Of a stretch of 64,000 nt of DNA, positions 36,676-45,950 are shown piece by piece. Position 1 is the stretch's first letter, and each line of letters opens with the position of its first letter. The notes under the pieces are model-generated. The model was not told the origin of the DNA. It made no database searches and was given only the letters and a program-made list of their open reading frames with translations. The position numbers and the translations under genes are program-made. Location of the stretch: NCBI GenBank assembly GCA_021821045.1, contig JAKACW010000013.1:1-64000 (forward strand), read 5' to 3'. Source of the DNA: Pseudomonadota bacterium (lineage in GTDB: Bacteria; Pseudomonadota; Gammaproteobacteria; JAADHS01).

Positions 36676-36831
36676 GCGCCGGTCTTTCCGATCCACTCCC
36701 ACGATCGACGCCACGCGTCGCGCTCCCCTGACGTTCGTTTGTCGCCGCTTCCAAATTGTTTATACTGCGAATTTGCGGGCCGGCACGGAGCGTGGCGGCA
36801 ATTTCTCACACCTACCGGGATACTCTTATAA

Positions 36832-38202
36832 ATGAAAGAACACGTCGTTGACGCGCGCATCTCGCCCGCCGGACGCCTGGACGTGCTGTCGAAGTCCGAA
36901 GTTTCTAAGTTGCTCGATACCAGTAAGGGCGGTCTGTACAAACTGTTCCGCAACTGCTCTCTGGCGGTGTTGAACTGCGGCAATTACCTTGATGACGGCA
37001 AGGAACTGTTGGAGCGTTACAAGACCTTCGACATCCGCATCATCCAGGAGGAGCGCGGCATCAAACTGGAAGTGACCGGCGCGCCCGGCACCGCGTTTGT
37101 CGACGGCGTCATGATCAAGGGCATTTCCGAGCATTTGTTCGCCGTGCTGCGCGACGTGATCTACGTCAGCGATGAGATCAACGAGAATCCGAAGTTCGAT
37201 TTGGAGTCCTCCGACGGCGTGACCAACGCCGTGTTTCACATTCTGCGCAACGCCAACATTTTGCGGCCCATGACCAATCCTCACATGGTGGTGTGTTGGG
37301 GCGGACACTCCATTTCCCGGCAAGAGTACGACTACACCAAAGAAGTCGGCTATCAGATGGGCTTGCGCGGCTTGGACATTTGCACCGGCTGCGGGCCTGG
37401 GGCCATGAAGGGGCCGATGAAGGGCGCCACCATCGGGCACGCCAAACAGCGCATCTCCGGCGGGCAGTATCTGGGCATCTCCGAGCCGGGCATCATTGCC
37501 GCGGAGTCGCCGAATCCGATCGTAAATGATTTAGTGATCCTGCCCGACATCGAAAAGCGCCTCGAAGCGTTTGTTCGCACCGGCCACGCCATCGTGGTGT
37601 TTCCGGGCGGCGTGGGCACCGCCGAGGAGATTCTTTACATTCTGGGAATTCTGCTTCACCCGGAGAACAGGGAACTGCCCTTTCCTTTGATCTTCACCGG
37701 ACCCAAATCCGCGAAGGACTACTACAAGCAAATCAATCAGTTCATCGGCGACACATTGGGTGCGGAAGCGCAGCAGCGCTACAAGATCGTGGTCGACGAT
37801 CCGGTGCAAGTCGCTCACGAAGTCATCGCGGGAATCAAACAAGTGCGCGAGTTCCGCAAACACCGCGACGACGCCTATTATTTTAATTGGCTGCTCAGAA
37901 TCGCTCCGGAATTTCAGCAACCCTTTGCGCCCAATCACGAGAACATGCGCAATTTGGAGTTGCACAAGAATCAAGAGCGGCACCAGCTTGCGGCGCAACT
38001 GCGGCGGGTGTTTTCCGGTGTGGTGGCGGGTAACGTCAAGGACGATGGAATCCGCGCCATCGAGCAGCACGGGCTGTTCGAGATTCGCGGTGACGCCGAC
38101 ATCATGAATCCGGTGGACGAGTTGCTGCAGTCGTTCGTGGCGCAGCAGCGCATGAAATTGCCGGGCAAGATTTACAAACCCTGTTATCGCATCGTGAAGT
38201 AG
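36832..38202 (+). CDS. ppnN: Pyrimidine/purine nucleotide 5'-monophosphate nucleosidase (PpnN/YgdH)
   Basis: A 456-residue protein, the length of E. coli PpnN (454). The central LOG/TIGR00730-type Rossmann domain has DICTGCGPGAMKGPMKG and the nucleotide-binding VFPGGVGTAEEILYILG; flanking N-terminal (DVLSKSEVSKLLD) and C-terminal regions are those of the YgdH subfamily. PpnN hydrolyses the N-glycosidic bond of nucleoside monophosphates, releasing base and ribose 5-phosphate, and in E. coli is activated by (p)ppGpp. Its TAG stop (38200-38202) coincides with the start of a degenerate REP-like element. Confidence 0.93.
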   Translation: MKEHVVDARISPAGRLDVLSKSEVSKLLDTSKGGLYKLFRNCSLAVLNCGNYLDDGKELLERYKTFDIRIIQEERGIKLEVTGAPGTAFVDGVMIKGISEHLFAVLRDVIYVSDEINENPKFDLESSDGVTNAVFHILRNANILRPMTNPHMVVCWGGHSISRQEYDYTKEVGYQMGLRGLDICTGCGPGAMKGPMKGATIGHAKQRISGGQYLGISEPGIIAAESPNPIVNDLVILPDIEKRLEAFVRTGHAIVVFPGGVGTAEEILYILGILLHPENRELPFPLIFTGPKSAKDYYKQINQFIGDTLGAEAQQRYKIVVDDPVQVAHEVIAGIKQVREFRKHRDDAYYFNWLLRIAPEFQQPFAPNHENMRNLELHKNQERHQLAAQLRRVFSGVVAGNVKDDGIRAIEQHGLFEIRGDADIMNPVDELLQSFVAQQRMKLPGKIYKPCYRIVK

Positions 38203-38416
38203 GAGCGGATTTAGCCGCGATTGTGGTCGGCGAAGAATCGCGGTAGGAAACCGCTCCCACAGGGGCGAGCAATGATTTGATAAGAGAGTCTGTTGTGGGA
38301 GCGGATCATTCCGCGATCGAATCGGCAGTGCCGTCGATTCGGGCGAAGATTCGCGGTAGGAAACCGCTCCCACAACAGCGAGTCTGCCTCGAGGTGGGAA
38401 CGGATCATTCCGCGAT
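38199..38416. repeat. REP-like palindrome cluster (locus 4, five half-elements)
   Basis: A degenerate half GGAGCGGATTTAGCCGC (38202-38218), then GCGGTAGGAAACCGC (in 38237-38260), GCGGATCATTCCGC (38295-38317), GCGGTAGGAAACCGC (38349-38373) and a final CGGATCATTCCGC half (38394-38416). A further decayed copy may follow to about 38462. It fills the space between ppnN and the convergent dehydrogenase gene. Confidence 0.9.
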
Positions 38417-38484
38417 TGAATCGCCAGTACCGTCGATTCGGGAGAAGATTTGCGGATAAATCCGGTCCGATACTTATGACGGCG

Positions 38485-39621
38485 TTAGATAAAGTGGGGC
38501 GCTGAGGAAAAAACCGAATAACGGCGCAAACTCATGGCCTTCTCGATTCTCTCTTTCGCCATGTCGACCGCCGCGACGCGCGGCTCAATGGCATGTTCCT
38601 TGACGCGCGTCAGGACCTGTTCGGTATTGCGGCGCAGCTTCTCCGCGATGGTTTCGAACGCAGCGGCTTGGTTCGCTCCCGCGTATTCCATGGCGGCGCA
38701 GATCACTCCACCGGCGTTGGCGATGAAGTCCGGTACGTAGAGAATGCCCTTTTTGAACAGATAGGACTCCGCCTCGGCAGTCACCGGGATGTTGGCGCCC
38801 TGCAGTACCAGTTTGGTTTTGAGCCGCGGCGCGTTCGACCCGTTGATCACGTCCGGGCGCGCCGCCGGAATCCAGATCTCGCATTCGATGTCGATGATCG
38901 CGTCCCGGTCCAAAGCGGTGCCTTTGGTGTGTTCTCGTACAGACACGCCTTTCGCCTTGGTTGCGTCGAGTTCGTCGAGTGCCAGCCCTTGCGGGTTGTA
39001 AATCGTGCCGCCGGTGTCGTTGACCGCAATGACCACCGCGCCTTTCTCCGCTAAGTAACGGGCGGCGAATTTCCCCACCGCGCCGTAACCTTGTATCGCG
39101 ACACGCGCGCCGCGCAAATCAAGCGCGCAAAAACGAGCGGCCACTTCGGCGACGTGGCTCAGCCCCCAGCCGGTGGCGCCAATTTCATCGAGGGGAATAC
39201 CGCCGAATTCCCGCGGCAAGCCCACGGCACGGCCGATTTCGTCGTGGACCCAGGCCATGCATTCTTCATCGGTGCCCATGTCGGGGCCGAAAATGTACTC
39301 TTCCGTGTTGCGCAGGGCGCGGGCGAAGGCGCGGATAAGCTCCGACTTCTTGGCTTTGTCCATGCGTGGATCGCCGATCATGACTGACTTGCCGCCGCCA
39401 TGGGGCAAGCCGGCGGCGGCGTTCTTGAGCGTCATCGCGCGCGCCAGCCGAAAGCACTCCGCCGTGGTGACATCGGGCGCCATGCGCAGTCCGCCGATGG
39501 ACGGTCCTGTGGCGACGTTGTCGACGACCAATACGGCTCTGAGATTAATCCGCGGCTCGTAAACGTGGATGACTTTCAGTGGGCCAAGTTCGTCCGCAAA
39601 TCGAAATTCGTCGAGCACCAT
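38485..39621 (-). CDS. Glu/Leu/Phe/Val-type amino acid dehydrogenase
   Basis: A 378-residue enzyme of the Glu/Leu/Phe/Val dehydrogenase family. The N-terminal catalytic half has the substrate and catalytic lysine region (MTLKNAAAGLPHGGGKSV) and FGPDMGTDEECMAW; the C-terminal NAD(P) fold has RVAIQGYGAVGKFAARYL. It would interconvert an amino acid and a 2-oxo acid with NAD(P)H. At 378 residues it is nearer the leucine/phenylalanine dehydrogenase size (about 360-380) than typical glutamate dehydrogenase (about 410-450), so the substrate is open. A strong GGAGGGG ribosome site precedes the ATG. Confidence 0.85.
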   Translation of the reverse strand: MVLDEFRFADELGPLKVIHVYEPRINLRAVLVVDNVATGPSIGGLRMAPDVTTAECFRLARAMTLKNAAAGLPHGGGKSVMIGDPRMDKAKKSELIRAFARALRNTEEYIFGPDMGTDEECMAWVHDEIGRAVGLPREFGGIPLDEIGATGWGLSHVAEVAARFCALDLRGARVAIQGYGAVGKFAARYLAEKGAVVIAVNDTGGTIYNPQGLALDELDATKAKGVSVREHTKGTALDRDAIIDIECEIWIPAARPDVINGSNAPRLKTKLVLQGANIPVTAEAESYLFKKGILYVPDFIANAGGVICAAMEYAGANQAAAFETIAEKLRRNTEQVLTRVKEHAIEPRVAAVDMAKERIEKAMSLRRYSVFSSAPHFI

Positions 39622-39706
39622 ACTTCCCCTCCTGGACCGGAACGCCCACCCTTTGCCGATTATACTCTCACGCTAACGCTTGGTTCGCGGCGGCTTCGGT
39701 CGAGGC

Positions 39707-39811
39707 ATCGCGGAATGATCCGCTCCCACGATGTGAATGTCAGTGTACGGTGGGAGCGGTTTCTTACCGCGATGTTTCGACCGACTCAATCGCGGAATGA
39801 TCCGCTCCCAC
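39707..39811. repeat. REP-like palindrome cluster (locus 5, three half-elements)
   Basis: GCGGAATGATCCGC (39707-39729), GCGGTTTCTTACCGC (39750-39773) and GCGGAATGATCCGC (39789-39811). It lies between the dehydrogenase promoter and the end of the ABC permease gene. Confidence 0.9.
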
Positions 39812-39851
39812 AAATAGAGGCATCCATGCGTGGCATCGTGTTCCACTGCGC

Positions 39852-41057
39852 CTACTCATGCCGCAGCGCGTCGATTGGATCAAGTCGGGCGGCTTTGCGG
39901 GCGGGGAAGTAGCCGAATATCACGCCGACGGCGGCGGAGAACAGGAAGGCCAGCGCGACGATGCCGGGATTGAAGACAAACGGAACCTGCATAATTCCGG
40001 CCAGCGCGGCCGACGCGGACACTGCGATGACAATTCCAACGATTCCACCCAATGACGACAGCACAACGGCTTCCACCAAAAACTGCAGCAGCACCTCGTG
40101 TTCCAGCGCTCCAATGGCCAGGCGAATGCCGATCTCCCGCGTGCGTTCCGTGACCGACACCAGCATGATATTCATGATACCGATGCCGCCCACCAGCAGG
40201 CTTACCGCCGCGACCGCGCCCAACAGCGAGGTGAGGACCTTTGTCGTGCCGGTCAGCGTGGTGGCGATTTCTCTCATGTCCATGATGCGGAAGTTGTCTT
40301 CCTCATTGGCGGCGATATGGCGCCGCTCCCGTAGCAGTCGCGCGATGTCTTCCTGCACCCGGGCGGTCGCGTCGGCGTCCTGCACGGAGACCTGGATCAG
40401 TCCAATGTCTTGATTGCCGGCGATGCGTCGTTGCAGCGTGCGCAACGGCACCAGAACGATGTCGTCCTGGTCCGAGCCGAACGCCGACTGACCCTTGGTG
40501 GTCAGCACGCCGATGACTTCGCAGGAAAGTTTGGTGAGGCGAATCTGACTGCCCAGCGGATCTTGCAAGCCGAAGAGTTGGTCGCGCACGGTGGCGCCGA
40601 GAATGCACACGGCTTTCCCACCACGCAATTCGTTTTCGGTGAACATGCGCCCCTGGGCGAGCGACCAATTGCGAACGGCGAAATATTGATTGTCCACCCC
40701 CGTGGCGCTGGTGGACCAGTTCGCGTTGCCGAAAACCGCTTTGGTCGCGGATGACGCGGAGGGCGCCACGCCGAGCACCGAGCCGATTTCGCGACTGATG
40801 GCCGCGGCGTCCCGCAGCGTCAGCGGAGGCGCTTCGGCCGTTTGCCCCGGGCCGCCGCGCTGGCCGGAGCGCACCATGATCAGATTGCTGCCCAGGCTGG
40901 CGATTTGCTGGCTCACTTTTTCGGTTGCGCCCTGACCGAGGCTGACCATGATGATGACGGCGGCCACTCCGATCACGATGCCGAGCACCGTTAGAAAGGA
41001 GCGCAGCACATTGCGGCGGATCGCGCGCAGGGCCAAGAGAAAGGCGTTCCAAATCAT
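39852..41057 (-). CDS. MacB-type ABC transporter permease
   Basis: A 401-residue FtsX/MacB-type permease: an N-terminal membrane helix (LRSFLTVLGIVIGVAAVIIMVSLG), a large periplasmic MacB-PCD domain (about 50-270), then three C-terminal helices including the RTREIGIRLAIGALEHEVLLQF segment shared by MacB proteins. It couples ATP hydrolysis by the NBD gene to periplasmic mechanotransmission. It overlaps the ATPase gene by four bases (ATGA, 41054-41057). Together with the adaptor and outer-membrane genes it forms a tripartite MacAB-TolC-like exporter; the substrate is unknown. Confidence 0.9.
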   Translation of the reverse strand: MIWNAFLLALRAIRRNVLRSFLTVLGIVIGVAAVIIMVSLGQGATEKVSQQIASLGSNLIMVRSGQRGGPGQTAEAPPLTLRDAAAISREIGSVLGVAPSASSATKAVFGNANWSTSATGVDNQYFAVRNWSLAQGRMFTENELRGGKAVCILGATVRDQLFGLQDPLGSQIRLTKLSCEVIGVLTTKGQSAFGSDQDDIVLVPLRTLQRRIAGNQDIGLIQVSVQDADATARVQEDIARLLRERRHIAANEEDNFRIMDMREIATTLTGTTKVLTSLLGAVAAVSLLVGGIGIMNIMLVSVTERTREIGIRLAIGALEHEVLLQFLVEAVVLSSLGGIVGIVIAVSASAALAGIMQVPFVFNPGIVALAFLFSAAVGVIFGYFPARKAARLDPIDALRHE

Positions 41058-41773
41058 CCGGCGGCCTTTCCGTTGAGTTGGTCCGAGTGGATTGCGCCGT
41101 CCGTGAAGTGGATGACGCGCTTGGCGTACGCGGCGATGTCCAGTTCATGCGTCACCATGACGATGGTGAGACCGCGCTCGCGATTGAACGTGGTAAGCAG
41201 TTCCATGATTTCGTGGCTGCGCGCGGAATCCAAATTGCCCGTGGGTTCGTCGGCGAACAACACCGCCGGTTCGGTCACGATGGCGCGGGCGATGGCGACC
41301 CGTTGCTGCTGGCCGCCGGAGAGTTCTCCCGGGGTGTGACTTTCCCAGCCCTGAAGCCCCACGGCCGCCAGTGCGTTTTGCGCCAGCTCGTGACGCTGTT
41401 TGGCGGGCATGCCGCGATAAATCAGCGGCAGCTCCACGTTTTCCAGCGCGGAGGTGCGCGTCAGCAAATTGAATCCTTGAAACACGAAACCAAGATAGTG
41501 GCGGCGCAATCGCGCGCGCTGCGTGTTGGAGAGGTCCATGACTTCCACGTTTTCGAACCGATACGATCCGCTGGTCGGGGTGTCGAGGCAGCCCAGGATG
41601 TTGAGGCAGGTCGACTTGCCGGAACCGCTGGGGCCCATCACGGCGACGAATTCCCCGCGATCGATATTCAAATCGATGCCGCGAAGGGCCTGCATCGCGG
41701 CGATGCCCTGTCCATACACCTTGGTTACCGCGCGCAACTCGATGAGCGCAGCGTGGGAGTCGCCTCGTTCCAC
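41054..41773 (-). CDS. MacB-type ABC transporter ATP-binding protein
   Basis: A 239-residue nucleotide-binding protein: Walker A GPSGSGKST, Q-loop FVFQGFNLL, signature LSGGQQQRVAIARAI, Walker B AVLFADEPTGNLDS, H-loop VMVTHE. I take GTG at 41773 (MERGDSHAALIELRAV) as start: it lies just after the adaptor stop and gives the normal length. The frame is open for 48 further residues upstream, but that part is arginine-rich antisense-like sequence. Here the ATPase and permease of MacB are separate genes, overlapping by four bases. Confidence 0.92.
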   Translation of the reverse strand: MERGDSHAALIELRAVTKVYGQGIAAMQALRGIDLNIDRGEFVAVMGPSGSGKSTCLNILGCLDTPTSGSYRFENVEVMDLSNTQRARLRRHYLGFVFQGFNLLTRTSALENVELPLIYRGMPAKQRHELAQNALAAVGLQGWESHTPGELSGGQQQRVAIARAIVTEPAVLFADEPTGNLDSARSHEIMELLTTFNRERGLTIVMVTHELDIAAYAKRVIHFTDGAIHSDQLNGKAAG

Positions 41774-41778
41774 TGTGT

Positions 41779-43071
41779 TTATTGTCTCTTGGTGATGACG
41801 TCGATCGCGACCGCGCTGCCCGGCGCCAGGTCGCCGCCGATAACCTCGCTGACGATGCCGTCGGTGGCGCCCACGGTGACTTCGACCGCCACCGGCTGAC
41901 CGTCGCGCACTACCCACACCTGTCGATTGCCTTTCTTGCCTACCGCGTCCCGCTGCGGTTGGCTGGGTCGGCGAAACCGCGGCAGTAGCGCGTCGAGCAA
42001 ACCGCCCTGTCGACTATCGGCGGTTTGCGTTGTCGGAGGCGTGAATCGCAGCGCGGCGTTAGGCACCAGCAGGGCGTCGGATACTTTCTGGACCGTGATG
42101 TCCGCCGTCGCCGTCATGCCCGGGCGAAGAGACAGGTCGGCATTGTTCACGTCCAGCAGCGCTTTGTAAGTGATTACGCCCTGCACTTCGGCCGATGCAT
42201 AACGCACTTGAACGATGCGGGCCGGGAAGCTGCGGTCAGGATAGGCGTCGACGGCAAACGTCGCATCCTGGCCGGCCTGCACTTGGCCGACGTCGGCTTC
42301 ATCCACATCCACATGCAGTTCCATCTTGGTCAAGTCTTCGGCCAGGGTAAAAAGCACCGGCGCCTGAAACGACGCTGCCACGGTTTGTCCAGGTTCGACG
42401 GCCCGTTTGAGCACGATGCCGTCGATGGGCGAGCGGATCACGGCTTTTCCGAGATCGGTCTGATTCGACTCCAACGTGGCCTTTGCTTCGGTCACTGCCG
42501 CCGATGCGGTCGCGAGGTCCGCTTGGGCGCGGAGCAATGCGGTCTGTGCCGCTTCAAGTTCGCGTTGCGAGGGTACTTTTCCGCCGCTCAGCTTGTGCAC
42601 TTGCTCGAGTTGGGCGAGTTCCGAGCGCGCATCCTTTTCCGTCGCGCGTGCCTGCAGGACTCCGGCGTCGGCGGCTTCCAGCGCCGCCTTCGATTTCAGG
42701 ACCTGCGCTTCCAGCTTGGTGGTGTCCAATTTGGCCAAGGTTTGTCCGCGCCGAACTTGATCGTTGTGGTCCACGTCGACGGTGGCAACGGTACCGCTGA
42801 CCTCGATACCGATGTCGACCAAATTGGTCGGCTGAAGATTGCCGGTGGCGGTGACGGTGACGACGAGATCGCCGCGGCGCACCTCTTGCGTTTTGAATTG
42901 AACGGTTGGGGTTGTTTGCGTGTTGCGCCATAGGATAACGCCGACTATGACCGCGGCGGCAATGACCGTTGATACGATTAAGCGCGTGACCATACGCCCG
43001 CGACTTGTGTTTCGATCAAGGCCCAAGTTTTTGGCTATCTCCGGATTCGCGGCGTTCGTTGATTTTTCCAT
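41779..43071 (-). CDS. MacA-type periplasmic adaptor (RND/MFP family)
   Basis: A 430-residue membrane-fusion protein: an N-terminal helix (VSTVIAAAVIVGVILW), lipoyl-like halves (ATGNLQPTNLVDIGIEVSG and AVIRSPIDGIVLKRAVEPG) around a long coiled-coil hairpin (about 110-190), a beta-barrel, and a membrane-proximal domain with NRQVWVVRDGQPVAVEVTVG. It bridges the inner-membrane ABC permease and the outer-membrane channel. I prefer the ATG at 43071, one base after the outer-membrane gene's stop with GAGCAGGT upstream; a TTG at 43095 is in frame but weaker. Confidence 0.92.
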   Translation of the reverse strand: MEKSTNAANPEIAKNLGLDRNTSRGRMVTRLIVSTVIAAAVIVGVILWRNTQTTPTVQFKTQEVRRGDLVVTVTATGNLQPTNLVDIGIEVSGTVATVDVDHNDQVRRGQTLAKLDTTKLEAQVLKSKAALEAADAGVLQARATEKDARSELAQLEQVHKLSGGKVPSQRELEAAQTALLRAQADLATASAAVTEAKATLESNQTDLGKAVIRSPIDGIVLKRAVEPGQTVAASFQAPVLFTLAEDLTKMELHVDVDEADVGQVQAGQDATFAVDAYPDRSFPARIVQVRYASAEVQGVITYKALLDVNNADLSLRPGMTATADITVQKVSDALLVPNAALRFTPPTTQTADSRQGGLLDALLPRFRRPSQPQRDAVGKKGNRQVWVVRDGQPVAVEVTVGATDGIVSEVIGGDLAPGSAVAIDVITKRQ

Positions 43072-43072
43072 A

Positions 43073-44542
43073 TTATGGGACCTGCTCTGATTCAACGGAG
43101 GATGTGTTAACCGGCGGCGCGACCCATCCTCCGCCCAGCGCTTTGTACACGCGAATCAAATTGGCCGCGATTTCCGCTTGACTGCCGGCGACTTGATCCT
43201 CCAGGGAGATGGCTGAGCGTTGTGCGATCAGCACCACCTGGAAGTCCACGAGACCGGAGGTGTACTGATTGCTCGCCAGCTCGGCGGCGCGTTCCGCCGC
43301 GGCGGCGGCTTTTACCAATGATTCACGGCGGGATTGCTCCTGGGCGAAGGCGGTGAGGGCGTTTTCCGCATCCTCCAGAGCCGTGAGCACCGTCGATTGG
43401 TAGCTGACAAAGGCTTGCTCCTGCAGCGCATTCTGGATCTCGACATTCTGTCTCAACCGCCCGGCATCGAAGATCGTAGCGGCCAAATTGGCGCCGACGG
43501 AGGCGAGTTGAGTCGGCGCCGAAACCAAATTACCTGGGGATGACGCGTTTAATCCGATCGCTCCGCTCAATGTGAAGTTCGGATAGCGCGCTGCCGTTGC
43601 GACTCCGACCTGGGCTGTTTGCGCCGCGAGTTGCCGTTCGGCGCGGCGCACGTCGGGGCGGCGTCGCAGCATATCGGCCGGAACGCCCACCGCCACGCCC
43701 CGCGGTGCGAGCGGAATCGGCGCCGGCGTGGCCAGCTGTTGATCGAGAGAGCCCGGAGGTTGACCCAGCAGCGCGGCCAAGCGATTGCGCGATTGGACAA
43801 GTCCGCTGCGCAGAAGGGGCAGTGCAGCGCGCGTCTGTTCCAAATTGAAGAGTGCCTGTTCAACGTCCAACTCGGTGGTGAGTCCCGCATCGGTCCGCCA
43901 CCGAACGATATCGTAACTCTCCTGCAGCAACGCCAGATTTTTCTCGGCGATGGCGATGCGGGTCTGGAATGCGCGGGCGTCGACATAGTTGAGCGCTACT
44001 TCCGCGAGCAGACTCACCGTGACGTCACGCAAGTCTTCTTCGCTGGCCTGCAACTGCGCGTCGGCTGCTTCCAGGGCTCGCCGTTTGCCGCCGAAGATGT
44101 CCAGCTCCCATCGCGCATCGAAGCCGACGGAGTAGAGTTCGGTGGAGATGGCGGCGCCGGCGTCTGGATCCGAGCGGCTGCTGTTGGCGTTGCCGCTAAG
44201 GTCCACGGTGGGAAAGCGGTCCGCGGCGCTTACACCGCGGCGCGCTCGCGCTTCCCGCAGCCGCGCCCGGGCCAGCTCGAGATCGAGGTTGCTCAAGGCG
44301 GCGCGTTCGATCAGTTCGGACAGTGTGGGATCGTTGAGCGTTCGCCACCATCCGGACAGCAAATCGGCGTCGCTCGGTGCGGCGCGCAAATCGGCGTCCA
44401 GCGGCGCGCTCCACGTCACGGGGGCGGTATCCTGCGGCGGCGTGTAGTCGGGGCCGACCGTGGCGCAGCCACTCAGCACAGCGGCGACCGTGGCGCTACG
44501 GCAAATCGCGTTCACTGTGTCGAAAATGTTTCGGCGCTTCAC
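43073..44542 (-). CDS. Outer-membrane efflux channel (TolC/NodT family lipoprotein)
   Basis: A 489-residue outer-membrane factor with a lipoprotein signal (ATVAAVLSGCATVGPDYTPP, lipidated C26), matching the NodT/OprM-like subfamily. Two repeats of the OEP domain follow, with the typical DAELLSGWWRTLNDPTL-like opening, ARLREARA helices and RPDVRRAERQLAAQ. It forms the trimeric exit duct. The start is GTG at 44542, five bases after GGAGG; a longer frame to 44590 lacks a ribosome site. First gene of the exporter operon on the minus strand. Confidence 0.92.
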   Translation of the reverse strand: MKRRNIFDTVNAICRSATVAAVLSGCATVGPDYTPPQDTAPVTWSAPLDADLRAAPSDADLLSGWWRTLNDPTLSELIERAALSNLDLELARARLREARARRGVSAADRFPTVDLSGNANSSRSDPDAGAAISTELYSVGFDARWELDIFGGKRRALEAADAQLQASEEDLRDVTVSLLAEVALNYVDARAFQTRIAIAEKNLALLQESYDIVRWRTDAGLTTELDVEQALFNLEQTRAALPLLRSGLVQSRNRLAALLGQPPGSLDQQLATPAPIPLAPRGVAVGVPADMLRRRPDVRRAERQLAAQTAQVGVATAARYPNFTLSGAIGLNASSPGNLVSAPTQLASVGANLAATIFDAGRLRQNVEIQNALQEQAFVSYQSTVLTALEDAENALTAFAQEQSRRESLVKAAAAAERAAELASNQYTSGLVDFQVVLIAQRSAISLEDQVAGSQAEIAANLIRVYKALGGGWVAPPVNTSSVESEQVP

Positions 44543-44715
44543 CGGTCCTCCATGTGGATTAATAACAGCACAAAGAGACCGACCACGCAAAGGATAATGC
44601 GATCATGGAATTGTTGGCTCCCTGATGTAGGAGCAAATCCACGGACGAAGGTTCAGGGCTGACGGCGAGTCGATCGTGAATTCGAATGCTTCCCGCGCGG
44701 GGTTCAATCCACCAG

Positions 44716-44776
44716 GTGGGAGCGGTTTCTTAACGCGATACCTCGCCGGCTCGATCGCGGAATGATCCGCTGCCAC
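44716..44776. repeat. REP-like palindrome pair (locus 6)
   Basis: GCGGTTTCTTAACGC (44716-44739) and GCGGAATGATCCGC (44754-44776) with a 14-base spacer. It ends three bases before the mutarotase stop codon. One outer arm (CTGCCAC) has a mismatch. Confidence 0.85.
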
Positions 44777-44778
44777 AT

Positions 44779-45693
44779 CTAGCGCAACCGTTCGAGGCTG
44801 TACTCGACGCGCAAGGCATGACTCGCTCCGGGCGCGACGGTGACCACGTCATCGCCGGCATTGGTGCTTTCCACGCACACCATGTTGAGGTAACCGTTAG
44901 GACCCATGTCGCCCAACTTCTCGGCCTTCGCGAGCCACGGGTTCCAGACGACTGTCGAGCGGCTATGGTGTTTGTGAACGCGGATGCGTCGCGCCCAGCG
45001 CGGATCATCGATCAGGCAATCCGCCGTGGTGTCCAGGTACAGCCGATCCACCTCTTGGTTGATGGTAATGGGGCCAACCTGCTGCTTGCGTTTGAAGTCT
45101 TCTACCTTGTCGAGGTACGGGGCGCCGCCCAGCCCGTGAATGGAGATGTCACGCACATCGCTGACCGCAAAATAGGTATGCAGCGCGTCGCCGATGGTGA
45201 TGGGCGCGCTGCCCGTGTTGCGGGTGATCAGGTCGATATCCAAAGTCGAGCCGAGGGTGGCGTGCAGCTCCAGCTCGCAGGAGTGGGGCCACTGCTTGCG
45301 TGTCGCGTCGGTTTGCGGCAGCCGAAAGGCGATCTTGGTCGCGCCGCTTTTGAGGCGCTGCGACGCGGTCACTTCCCACGGGATGGTGCGGGCAAAGCCG
45401 TGGGCGGGAAAGCTTGCTTCGCTCGCATGGGCGCCGAACCATGGCCAACACACCGGCACGCCGCCGCGCACCGACTTACCGACGACGAACTTGGCTCCCG
45501 GCGACAACCAGATCACCGGCTTCTCGCGCCGCGGCGTCCAGGTAAGAATCTGCGCGCCCTGAATCGCAATGGACGCGGCAGCATGGCTATTGGTTATTAC
45601 CGCGACATTAAATCCGTCGGCAACGGTCGCGAACCTTAACTCGGTACCGATCCCGAATTTTTCGTTGAGCGTGGCAACACTCTGTGCGGACAT
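44779..45693 (-). CDS. D-hexose-6-phosphate mutarotase (YeaD-like)
   Basis: A 304-residue galactose-mutarotase-fold protein. Family blocks include IQGAQILTWTPRREKPVIWLS, GVPVCWPWFGAH (the phosphate-site block of YeaD enzymes) and TRNTGSAPITIGDALHTYF, whose His is catalytic in relatives. It interconverts alpha and beta anomers of glucose 6-phosphate and similar sugars in the cytosol. The ATG at 45693 follows AAGGAG, and an upstream in-frame ATG is less likely. The gene diverges from glycogen phosphorylase, consistent with a storage-sugar locus. Confidence 0.88.
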   Translation of the reverse strand: MSAQSVATLNEKFGIGTELRFATVADGFNVAVITNSHAAASIAIQGAQILTWTPRREKPVIWLSPGAKFVVGKSVRGGVPVCWPWFGAHASEASFPAHGFARTIPWEVTASQRLKSGATKIAFRLPQTDATRKQWPHSCELELHATLGSTLDIDLITRNTGSAPITIGDALHTYFAVSDVRDISIHGLGGAPYLDKVEDFKRKQQVGPITINQEVDRLYLDTTADCLIDDPRWARRIRVHKHHSRSTVVWNPWLAKAEKLGDMGPNGYLNMVCVESTNAGDDVVTVAPGASHALRVEYSLERLR

Positions 45694-45950
45694 GGGTTCT
45701 CCTTGCGCGATGGTCAAGCCGGAAGATCTGCGGCGCTATACAATGCCAGAATCGGAGGTTCCCGTGAAGTCGGGTCGCGCGCGTCGGCATCGTTAGTGTG
45801 CGGCAAGGCGTTGCGCCGTCTTCATTTGGTGCAGTCTCGCGACAGGATCGCGTTTATCGCGGGAGAATTTGCTCTCGTCGGCAAAGAGTCGGAAAATATA
45901 CTCAATCACCGGCCATCCGGAATTTCCCGCTTCACCAAAAAGGGCCGTCA

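Noticed and set aside
41774-41917. 48 extra upstream residues of the ABC ATPase frame
   Set aside because: They are arginine-rich sequence antisense to the adaptor gene's end, and the GTG at 41773 gives the normal length.
44690-44725. GGGGTTCAATCCACCA string resembling the 3' end of a tRNA
   Set aside because: No acceptor, D-arm or anticodon arm can be built upstream; the match ends in a REP-like element.
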